In this document: positions 1 through 5,280 of the stretch, piece by piece
Position numbering within the stretch: position 1 is the stretch's first letter
Layout of the letters: each line of letters starts with the position of its first letter
Source: Bacteroidetes bacterium 4572_114
Lineage (GTDB): Bacteria; Bacteroidota; Bacteroidia; Bacteroidales; 4484-276
Reading direction: 5' to 3'
Assembly: GCA_002254335.1 (NCBI GenBank)
Contig: NIVA01000174.1
Location: forward strand, 1 to 5,915
Length of the DNA: 5,915 bases
The notes under the pieces: generated by a model
Told to the model about the DNA's origin: nothing
The model's database searches: none
Seen by the model: only the letters and a program-made list of their open reading frames with translations
Made by a program: the position numbers and the translations under genes

Positions 1-14
1 ACATTTGGGAGGAT

Positions 15-98
15 AGCTGTCAGACAGTTTTAGCTATTAGTCAAATACATAATCCGCTAAATTCAGTTTATTATTTGAAGTATAACTGTCTGACAGCT
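15..98. repeat. Perfect 15-bp inverted repeat flanking a 54-bp AT-rich spacer
   Basis: Positions 15-29 (AGCTGTCAGACAGTT) are the exact reverse complement of 84-98 (AACTGTCTGACAGCT). Each arm also contains an 11-base palindrome, CTGTC-A-GACAG at 17-27 and CTGTC-T-GACAG at 86-96, so the two arms also match as near-direct repeats. The right arm is followed by a run of T (98-102) and ends just before the kdtA stop codon (101-103). Possible roles are a long-loop terminator for a rightward transcript entering from the left, a pair of dimer-binding sites, or recombination sites around a small invertible segment. The repeat is certain; none of the roles is demonstrated. Confidence 0.85.
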
Positions 99-100
99 TT

Positions 101-1345
101 TTAGACCGGACTTAATAATTTCTCATCAATAAACTCAATAATCTGTTTGGTAGCGCCCGTTTTATCTTCAACGTATTGCTTTGCGATATCGGAAGCATTT
201 TTATGAAACTGATCATCGGCAAATAACTTGTTGATGATAACTTGAAATTCCTTATCAGTGGAAATTGTAAAAGCGCCCCCCAGGTCAAGTAGCTCCTTTG
301 CTTCCTGGAACTTCTCATAATTTGGCCCAAAAACCACCGGGTTGCCAAAGGTGGCCGCCTCAAGGATGTTGTGGATGCCAACACCAAACCCACCTCCAAT
401 ATATGCAACTGCAGCGTACTGGTACAAGTGCGACAAGATTCCAATACTGTCGATGATCAGGATTTTTGCCCTGTCAATATTTTCATCATTGGCTTCCGAA
501 AAGCGGAGGCAATTATCCGGCAACTTGCCAATCAGTGATTCAACGCGTTGGTTGTGCACTTCATGCGGGGCGAATATGAATTTGATACCTTGTGGCTGGC
601 TTTGGATGTACGAAATGATAATTTCCTCATCCTGTGGCCAGGTGCTCCCGGCAAGTAAAATTTTATCTCCTCCACCAAATTTTGCAATCAGTGGAAAACT
701 TTTCTTTTGTTCGGCAACCTGATAAACCCTGTCGAAACGTGTATCCCCGCTAAGGGTGGTTTGATTTATCCCAATATTTTTGAGTAATAATTCAGAAGGT
801 TCGTTTTGCACGAAAAAATGTGTGACCTCTCTCAGCATTTCCCGCTGCCATTTCCCCCACCATCTGAAGAAGCGCTGTCCCGGCCTGAAAATTGCGGAAA
901 TCACAATCAGTGGCAAGCCATTCTTTTTTAGCTCTTTAATATAATTAAACCAGTACTCATATTTTATAAATACTGCAAATACAGGATTAACGATCTGTAT
1001 AAATTTTTTAGCATTGCCGGGCGTATCAATTGGAAGATAATATATCCAATCGGCCCCCTCATAGTTTTTCCTGATCTCGTATCCCGAAGGGGAAAAAAAC
1101 GTGAGCAGGATTTTAAAGTCTGGGTGCCCTTTTCTGAAAGCTTCAATAACCGGTCGGCCCTGTTCAAACTCACCCAATGAAGCACAGTGGAACCAGGCTA
1201 TCTCAACATCTGGCGGGATTTCCGATTGTAGCCGGTCAAAAATATTACGCCTCCCCTCAACCCAAAGTTTTGCCTTTGCATTGAACAGGCTGCTAATCCT
1301 GATGAGGAAATGATAAATGTGGATGCTTAGGGTGTAGAGTAACCT
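101..1345 (-). CDS. kdtA: 3-deoxy-D-manno-octulosonic acid (Kdo) transferase, 5' end altered
   Basis: This GT30-family enzyme transfers Kdo from CMP-Kdo to lipid A precursor at the inner face of the cytoplasmic membrane, an early and usually essential step of LPS core synthesis. Counting from the arginine codon at 1345, the frame gives about 414 residues, the normal family length. It has a short hydrophobic N-terminal anchor (about 2-22), the AKLWVEGR stretch (25-32), the SLGE motif with the probable catalytic Glu59, GDTRFDR (200-206), GSTW (233-236), APHE (259-262), the nucleotide-binding GGGFGVGIHNILE (317-329) and GPNYEKF (340-346). The conserved body therefore looks intact. There is no ATG, GTG or TTG between the in-frame stop at 1367-1369 and a TTG at 1175-1177. 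That TTG would delete 56 conserved residues and is not a credible start. A CTG at 1352-1354 is the only near-cognate codon in the right place. The coordinate 1345 marks the extent of family-like sequence, not a proven start. The frame overlaps the antitoxin gene, whose own C-terminus ends abnormally here. Family identity is very likely; whether the gene is translated is open. Confidence 0.9.
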   Translation of the reverse strand, partial: RLLYTLSIHIYHFLIRISSLFNAKAKLWVEGRRNIFDRLQSEIPPDVEIAWFHCASLGEFEQGRPVIEAFRKGHPDFKILLTFFSPSGYEIRKNYEGADWIYYLPIDTPGNAKKFIQIVNPVFAVFIKYEYWFNYIKELKKNGLPLIVISAIFRPGQRFFRWWGKWQREMLREVTHFFVQNEPSELLLKNIGINQTTLSGDTRFDRVYQVAEQKKSFPLIAKFGGGDKILLAGSTWPQDEEIIISYIQSQPQGIKFIFAPHEVHNQRVESLIGKLPDNCLRFSEANDENIDRAKILIIDSIGILSHLYQYAAVAYIGGGFGVGIHNILEAATFGNPVVFGPNYEKFQEAKELLDLGGAFTISTDKEFQVIINKLFADDQFHKNASDIAKQYVEDKTGATKQIIEFIDEKLLSPV

Positions 1346-1577
1346 GAATGTCAGTTTTACCGTTTTCTATTTTTGAAATGTAACTTTTCTTAGCTCCAAT
1401 TCTACTCGCCAACTCTTCTTGTGTGAGTTTTGCTTGTTTTCTTTCTTCTTTAAGTAACTCGCCTATGACAAATGCCTTGGCCTTTTTTTCAAATTCATCT
1501 CGTTTTGAAGCCCCGGGTTCTCCATACTTTTCAGTTAATAGAGATTCGAAAGGTGTTAAATGATTATTCTTTTTCAT
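1293..1577 (-). CDS. HigA-like helix-turn-helix antitoxin, C-terminus replaced
   Basis: The product is a 94-residue cytoplasmic protein of the XRE/HTH_3 class that pairs with HigB/RelE-like toxins and autorepresses the operon. Residues 1-40 form a charged N-terminal extension (FESLLTEKYGEPG near 10-22). The HTH domain runs from about 40 to 78, with KLTQEELASRIGAKKSYISKIENGK as its recognisable core, written here only to identify the fold. Members of this group usually continue after TDIQ with a Ser-Thr-Leu-type helix and a short beta end. Here the sequence after Gln78 (codon 1344-1346) becomes VTLHPKHPHLSF and stops, because it is reading the kdtA N-terminal region out of frame by one base. 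The start codon lies inside the toxin's last codons (14-base overlap), the normal toxin-first arrangement. The HTH should still fold; toxin neutralisation may be affected. An alternative reading is a plain XRE regulator, but the overlapping toxin remnant argues for an antitoxin. Confidence 0.85.
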   Translation of the reverse strand: MKKNNHLTPFESLLTEKYGEPGASKRDEFEKKAKAFVIGELLKEERKQAKLTQEELASRIGAKKSYISKIENGKTDIQVTLHPKHPHLSFPHQD

Positions 1578-1903
1578 CGAAATACATTTTTTTTATTTTC
1601 AATGCTCTAGTGATTTCAGCTTTTGGTGTCTTTTGAGTTTTCTTTTGAAATCCGTTCATCAAGACTACTACTTTATCTTCATCATAACAAAAGAAAACCC
1701 TAAATTATATTACTACCTTGTTTAATTCTTAAATAATACAAATTAGGATAATTTGACGAACCAACAAATTTGCTAGGTATATGCCTGATAAACTGAAGAT
1801 AATACAATCCCAATTCAATTTTCTCTTGAACTTTTCCTGATTGTTTATCGTAAAAATCCTTAAAATAAGATTTGTAGTAAAATAAATTTCTCCATTTCTT
1901 CAT
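1564..1903 (-). pseudogene. HigB/RelE-like toxin (Gp49-type), frameshifted
   Basis: The family (RelE/ParE superfamily, phage-derived Gp49-like) comprises small ribosome-dependent mRNA interferases or related toxins. The first frame starts at ATG 1901-1903, encodes 66 family-like residues (MKKWRNLFYYKSYF onward, with NLYYLRIKQGSNI at the end) and stops at TAG 1700-1702. Removing one base near 1703-1706 restores a second stretch: FRVFFCYDEDKVVVLMNGF, then the hallmark KKTQKTP and an A-x-x-I-x-x-A helix, ending at TAA 1564-1566. The repaired product would be 112 residues, the usual size. The repaired stop overlaps the antitoxin start by 14 bases, so the two reading frames belong to one former operon. 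The shift site (AATATAATTTAGG) is not a recognised slippery sequence, so I read it as an inactivating one-base insertion or a sequencing error rather than programmed frameshifting. Confidence 0.85.
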
Positions 1904-1907
1904 TCCA

Positions 1908-1938
1908 CAAAGTTAACTAATTATATAACAAATTCAAC
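1908..1938 (-). promoter_or_regulatory. Bacteroidota-type promoter of the toxin-antitoxin operon
   Basis: On the minus strand GTTG (1938-1935) is followed by exactly 19 bases and then TAACTTTG (1915-1908), matching the Bacteroides housekeeping consensus of a -33 TTG and a -7 TAnnTTTG. The -7 box ends only five bases before the toxin ATG (1903). Transcription would therefore begin at or within a few bases of the start codon, giving a leaderless or nearly leaderless mRNA. If the kdtA junction is real, this is also the nearest visible promoter for kdtA. Confidence 0.65.
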
Positions 1939-2022
1939 AGGCCTTTGTTTCTTTATTATCCGAGATAACTTTTAGAAGGCTTGATCCCGAACTAATTACC
2001 CTAACACATTAGCAGCGGTGCT

Positions 2023-2790
2023 TTAATAATAATAAAAATCATTCGGCATCCGGGTTCGAAATGGGATAACCCAGCCCACTTTTATCCCGTACAGCATATC
2101 TAACCGTTTCTTGTCGTCGCGGCGGCCTTCGTCAAAATTCATCGAGCGGCGGTTCATTGTCCACGCTTGCACAAATTCCATCCCGATAAAAAAATTGGCC
2201 AGCTTCGACTCCCCGATGTGCATATAGCCCACAAACTGATTGATCTGGAACCCATCGGTAAACCTGTCGTAGCCCTTTTTGTAATCACCGCTGAGTTGTG
2301 GGGCCGAGTTGTCGATAACTTCAATCCTTATTTTGTGTTGTAAATAGCCGGCCCCGGCAAGCAACATCAGGCCCGAATTTATATTGGAACCGAATATCGG
2401 GATTATTTTCCCCAATTTAACAGATGAGTAAAACCCACGTTCAAACAAGCTCAAATCGGCATATTGCCCCTGTTGGTCGATAATATAACCCTGAGAGGTC
2501 AATAGATTTTGAAATAGGCTGTCCTCCTTCATTTTGTTCCCAAAAATAAAATTCACATCTGCACCTATCAGCCAGTTTCCGCCGGTTTTTACCAGAAACC
2601 CCGGCCCAATTGTAGAATTGGCCCCAAAGCGGGCAACCATGTCCCCGGCCGGCCATTGGAAGGCATAGGATGGGAAAATCATGGGTATTACTTCAGGCTT
2701 GTCCACAGTATCAGCTTGCTGAGAAAAAACACTAAACTGTGCCACTGAAAAAAACAGGCAAGTGAGTATGAGTATTCGTTTTATTTTCAT
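2023..2790 (-). CDS. Secreted, probably outer-membrane barrel-like protein of unknown function
   Basis: I do not recognise a named family. The preferred start is the ATG at 2788-2790, giving 255 residues; a longer frame from a TTG at 2871 adds 27 residues before the signal peptide and is unlikely. The N-terminus is a typical signal peptide: basic MKIKR, hydrophobic ILILTCLFFSVAQFSVF, then a polar SQQADT region for cleavage. The Cys at residue 11 is not in a lipobox. The mature part has alternating hydrophobic/polar stretches rich in Gly and aromatics (for example FLVKTGGNWLIGADVNFIFG, GFYSSVKLG, LMLLAGAGYL, FFIGMEFVQAW, MLYGIKVGWVIPF) and ends in Asp-Phe-Tyr-Tyr-Tyr. A terminal aromatic residue is typical of outer-membrane beta-barrels inserted by BamA. 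It lies 81 bases after the nuclease gene and, before the toxin-antitoxin pair, on the same strand as kdtA, which would fit an envelope role. The barrel assignment is inference. Confidence 0.8.
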   Translation of the reverse strand: MKIKRILILTCLFFSVAQFSVFSQQADTVDKPEVIPMIFPSYAFQWPAGDMVARFGANSTIGPGFLVKTGGNWLIGADVNFIFGNKMKEDSLFQNLLTSQGYIIDQQGQYADLSLFERGFYSSVKLGKIIPIFGSNINSGLMLLAGAGYLQHKIRIEVIDNSAPQLSGDYKKGYDRFTDGFQINQFVGYMHIGESKLANFFIGMEFVQAWTMNRRSMNFDEGRRDDKKRLDMLYGIKVGWVIPFRTRMPNDFYYY

Positions 2791-2871
2791 AGTTGGAAAG
2801 TTTAACGTAAAGATTGGTGTTTGATTATTACATGTGCCGATTTTTAACTTTCTCATTTTTACTCTTTCCAA

Positions 2872-3819
2872 TCAATCTCTTTTTCCTCTTTGTTCTCTCA
2901 ATTGCTCAATTTTTTCAACAGATAAATTTGTAATATCAATAATTATCTGATTATCATAACCTTTTTTGATTAATTTGAGGGCAACTTGTTCCAGTCCTTG
3001 TTCCAGTCCTTGTTCAATTCCCCGCTCAATTCCTTTTTCCATTCCTTGTAATTCCAATTTCATGGCAGTTGAAACAAATTGTTGTTCTGCTTGCTGTGAT
3101 ATATTTCTCATAGTTTCTAAATATTTATTGGTGTCGATGCTTGTTGCATTTAGCATATATGTTACGATGGTGTCAAAAAACTGCTTTCCTTGTTCGGTTT
3201 GTAGTAATTTGTTGAGATCGTTAAAAATAAAACTTAGCTTTTGAATGATTTCTTGTTCGTTAAAAATGTTCTTCATTACAAGAAGACCTATCTGAAGTTC
3301 AATGCTTTCAAAATATTCTGCAAGTTCTTTGTCAGAGTAGGTCGATGTATCTATCAATTCGTAATCAAAGGACGGTATGAATTTTTGTAGCTCTTTGTCT
3401 ATATTATTGAAATAAGCATCAAAAGGTTTGGTCTGCCATTCTTTTTTTCCGTGGTAAAAAATAATTGGAATAACAACCGTAAGGTTTTGATGTTGCTTTA
3501 TTTGTATCCCCCAAATCCTCAGCATATAACCAAGAAGCTGGAGGTGCGGGAATAGTTCAGGCTGACTCTTATGTTCAAAAAGTAATGAGATTTTTACGTT
3601 TGTGCCGTCCCCATACTTGCAATTATAAACTAAGTCGGAATAACTTATGCGCAGATGTTTGTCAAGATATTCTGTTTTGTCGAGTACGAGCGTATCCAAT
3701 TTCAGGTTTTTAACGATTTCAGGGCTTATTATTTTCGACACAAATTCCCTTACTTCCTTTTTCCTGGAAAACAAACTCTTGAAAAATTTATCATGGGTAT
3801 TTATTAATTTCTTTTCCAC
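2872..3819 (-). CDS. Rpn-family PD-(D/E)XK nuclease (transposase_31/YhgA-like)
   Basis: The 315-residue product is related to the recombination-promoting nucleases (Rpn; PF04754-type 'putative transposase'), DNA-cutting proteins that in E. coli act as toxic or antiphage nucleases and are held back by a small protein translated from the 3' part of the same gene. The N-terminus carries the signature HDKFFKSLF (residues 9-17). The nuclease core shows Asp62 (SYSDLVY) and Glu82-x-Lys84 (LLFEHKSQPE), the three catalytic positions of the PD-(D/E)XK fold. IIFYHGKKEW (119-128) is another family landmark. The C-terminal third has a Gly/Glu/Gln tetrapeptide repeat (259-278), then a helical ALKLIKKGYDNQIIIDITNLS module (280-300). 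The start is GTG at 3817-3819; the in-frame stop at 3838-3840 leaves no ATG option upstream. Internal Met codons at 3109-3111, 3061-3063 and 3040-3042 could start a short C-terminal product. There is no partner transposition gene or terminal repeats, so this is not called a mobile element. Confidence 0.88.
   Translation of the reverse strand: MEKKLINTHDKFFKSLFSRKKEVREFVSKIISPEIVKNLKLDTLVLDKTEYLDKHLRISYSDLVYNCKYGDGTNVKISLLFEHKSQPELFPHLQLLGYMLRIWGIQIKQHQNLTVVIPIIFYHGKKEWQTKPFDAYFNNIDKELQKFIPSFDYELIDTSTYSDKELAEYFESIELQIGLLVMKNIFNEQEIIQKLSFIFNDLNKLLQTEQGKQFFDTIVTYMLNATSIDTNKYLETMRNISQQAEQQFVSTAMKLELQGMEKGIERGIEQGLEQGLEQVALKLIKKGYDNQIIIDITNLSVEKIEQLREQRGKRD
2986..3045 (-). repeat. Five-unit 12-bp coding repeat in the Rpn nuclease gene
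   Basis: Read on the minus strand, five consecutive 12-base units begin with GGA: GGAATGGAAAAA, GGAATTGAGCGG, GGAATTGAACAA, then two identical GGACTGGAACAA units. They encode GMEK, GIER, GIEQ, GLEQ, GLEQ, a helical tetrapeptide repeat common in this protein family. The identical last pair suggests recent duplication, and gain or loss of units keeps the frame. The first unit contains an ATG (3040-3042). Confidence 0.9.
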
Positions 3820-3957
3820 TTGGTTGACATTTATTTTTTACATAATCGGTAATTTCTTTTTCTGGTATCCCAGTTTAATGAAGTACATTTGACAACAAAA
3901 TTATAAAAAAAAACCATTCTACTTCACCAGTTTGGAAGTATTTTTTATTTCCCCATA

Positions 3958-3987
3958 TTGGTCAACAAGGTATAAATTTTATCTTTG
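3958..3987 (+). promoter_or_regulatory. Bacteroidota-type promoter of the aminotransferase operon
   Basis: TTG at 3958-3960, exactly 19 bases, then TATCTTTG at 3980-3987 fits the TTG-N19-TAnnTTTG consensus. Transcription would start near 3991-3995, giving a leader of about 150 bases before the ATG at 4147. A second -7-like box, TATTTTTG (3995-4002), lies 15 bases downstream inside a near-direct repeat (3978-3990 and 3993-4005, one mismatch), but has no TTG at the proper distance. Confidence 0.7.
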
Positions 3988-4000
3988 TGCCCTTTATTTT

Positions 4001-4013
4001 TGTGCAATGCACA
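4001..4013. promoter_or_regulatory. 13-bp palindrome just downstream of the promoter (candidate operator)
   Basis: TGTGCAATGCACA has perfect six-base arms around a central A. It overlaps the second -7-like box and sits at roughly +10 from the predicted start site, where a bound dimer would block transcription. No regulator is encoded nearby, so the operator role is inference. Confidence 0.4.
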
Positions 4014-4030
4014 TAGCATGGTCAATTTGT

Positions 4031-4118
4031 TATTTTATTGTGATAAAATAGTTGTTGTTCATTAAAATAGTTTTTAAATAATTCAATCATTTAAGCATTA
4101 AAGCCCCGCATTGGCGGG
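4031..4118 (+). other. Two stem-loops in the operon leader
   Basis: TATTTTAT (4031-4038) and ATAAAATA (4043-4050) form a perfect eight-base stem with a TGTG loop. CCCGC (4105-4109) and GCGGG (4114-4118) form a GC-rich five-base stem with an ATTG loop, 28 bases before the ATG, in an otherwise AT-rich leader. Neither is followed by a T-run, so neither is a clear terminator. They could affect translation or mRNA stability. Confidence 0.4.
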
Positions 4119-4146
4119 ATTTCACTACGTTCAACATTAAATAAAC

Positions 4147-5277
4147 ATGAAAGAAATTCGTATGGTTGACCTGAGTGGTCAATACCAAAAAATCAAGACT
4201 GAGGTAGATAATGCCATTCAGGATGTCATCAACTCAACGGCGTTTATCAACGGGCCGGCAGTAAAAGAATTTCAGGCCGACCTGGAAAAGTACCTGGGTG
4301 TAAAACATGTAATCCCCTGTGCCAACGGAACTGATGCCCTACAGGTGTCGATGATGGCTTTGGGCCTGAAGCCCGGTGATGAGGTTATTACAACTTCGTT
4401 TACCTTTATTGCAACTGCCGAGGTTGTAGCTTTGCTTGGCCTTGTGCCAATAGTTGTTGATGTTGACCCCGGTACACTTAATATCGATCCCGAAGCTATC
4501 AGGCGTGCCATTACACCAAAAACCAAAGCCATTGTGCCGGTGCACCTTTTTGGCCAAAGTGCCGATATGGAGGAAATATTGGACATCGCCAGGGAGCATA
4601 ATCTGTTTGTTATCGAAGATGTTTGCCAGGCCATTGGGGCAGATTATACATTTAAAGATGGCAGCCGGAAGAAAGTAGGTACGATTGGTGATGTTGCGGG
4701 AATGTCGTTTTTCCCGTCAAAAAACCTGGGCTGCTTTGGCGATGGCGGCGCAATTTTTACCAATGACGATAAGCTGGCAGAGCAGTTGCGTGTGGTGGTA
4801 AACCATGGGATGACCGTTAGGTATTATCACGATTATGTGGGCGTTAATTCGCGTTTAGATAGCATCCAGGCAGCAATTTTAAAAGTGAAACTCAAATACT
4901 TAGACGATTATATCAGTGCACGTCAGGCAGCAGCCGATTATTACGACAAAGCTTTTAAGGATCACCCAAAATTAAAAACCCCTGTACGGGCGGCAAACTC
5001 AACCCACGTTTTTCATCAATATACTTTGGTTACAAATGATTTGGACCGTGATGAGATGCAAAAATTCCTGATGGCAAAAAAAGTCCCGGCAATGATTTAT
5101 TACCCTGTAGCGATGCACATGCAGAAGGCTTACCAGGACCCGCGTTACAAAGAAGGTGATTTCCCGGTTACCGAACACCTGACAAAACACGTAATCTCAC
5201 TCCCCATGCACACCGAACTGGATGAAGAACAATTGGAATATATAACCTCCTCAGTTTTGGAATTTGCAAATCGTTAA
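4147..5277 (+). CDS. wbpE: DegT/DnrJ/EryC1/StrS PLP aminotransferase, WbpE/WlbC-like
   Basis: The likely reaction is glutamate-dependent transamination of UDP-2-acetamido-2-deoxy-3-oxo-D-glucuronate to the 3-amino sugar, in the cytoplasm, on the path to a 2,3-diacetamido-uronic acid of O-antigen or capsule. The 376-residue length is typical. Visible fold type I features are the phosphate-binding NGTDAL (60-65), FTFIATAE with the aromatic stacking region (86-92), VPVHLFGQ (130-137), Asp158 in IEDVCQA for the PLP ring nitrogen, Ser187 and the Schiff-base Lys192 in SFFPSKNLGCFGDGGA, and VNSRLDSIQAAIL (233-245), where Asn and Arg contact the partner's ligand. The ATG at 4147 begins the family's MVDL-like N-terminus closely. 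The acetyltransferase starts three bases after its stop, so the two are coupled. Substrate assignment rests mostly on that neighbour; sister enzymes of this superfamily act on many other keto-sugars. No 6-dehydrogenase or 3-dehydrogenase gene is in the window. Confidence 0.9.
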   Translation: MKEIRMVDLSGQYQKIKTEVDNAIQDVINSTAFINGPAVKEFQADLEKYLGVKHVIPCANGTDALQVSMMALGLKPGDEVITTSFTFIATAEVVALLGLVPIVVDVDPGTLNIDPEAIRRAITPKTKAIVPVHLFGQSADMEEILDIAREHNLFVIEDVCQAIGADYTFKDGSRKKVGTIGDVAGMSFFPSKNLGCFGDGGAIFTNDDKLAEQLRVVVNHGMTVRYYHDYVGVNSRLDSIQAAILKVKLKYLDDYISARQAAADYYDKAFKDHPKLKTPVRAANSTHVFHQYTLVTNDLDRDEMQKFLMAKKVPAMIYYPVAMHMQKAYQDPRYKEGDFPVTEHLTKHVISLPMHTELDEEQLEYITSSVLEFANR

Positions 5278-5280
5278 ACC

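Larger units (their letters stand above)
3820..4146. other. 327-bp divergent intergenic region
   Basis: This gap separates the minus-strand nuclease from the plus-strand sugar operon. No credible coding frame was seen. It contains the operon promoter (3958-3987), an A9 tract (3905-3913) and the leader palindromes described separately. On the minus strand TAATTTTG (3903-3896) resembles a -7 box about 77 bases upstream of the nuclease start, but no TTG lies 19 bases further up, so a nuclease promoter is only a weak guess. Confidence 0.6.

Noticed and set aside
101..1177. kdtA starting at the TTG of 1175-1177
   Set aside because: This TTG is the Leu of the conserved SLGE motif. Starting there removes 56 residues with clear family resemblance, including the membrane anchor, so it is the first start codon available but not a biological start.
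1700..1712. Programmed frameshifting in the toxin gene
   Set aside because: No slippery heptamer, stop-codon context or downstream structure typical of programmed shifts was seen.
1956..1973. TTATC-CGA-GATAA hairpin followed by CTTTT as a terminator
   Set aside because: The five-base AT-rich stem with a three-base loop is too weak, and the T-run is on the strand without a gene ending there.
2791..2871. N-terminal extension of the barrel-like protein from TTG 2871
   Set aside because: It would place 27 polar residues before an otherwise standard signal peptide; the ATG at 2790 is the natural start.
2872..3819. Insertion sequence around the Rpn gene, because the family is often labelled transposase
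   Set aside because: No terminal inverted repeats or target-site duplication could be found flanking the gene, and the family is a nuclease group not shown to need them.
4105..4118. Riboswitch or terminator in the aminotransferase leader
   Set aside because: There is only a five-base stem without a T-run and no conserved aptamer-like core.
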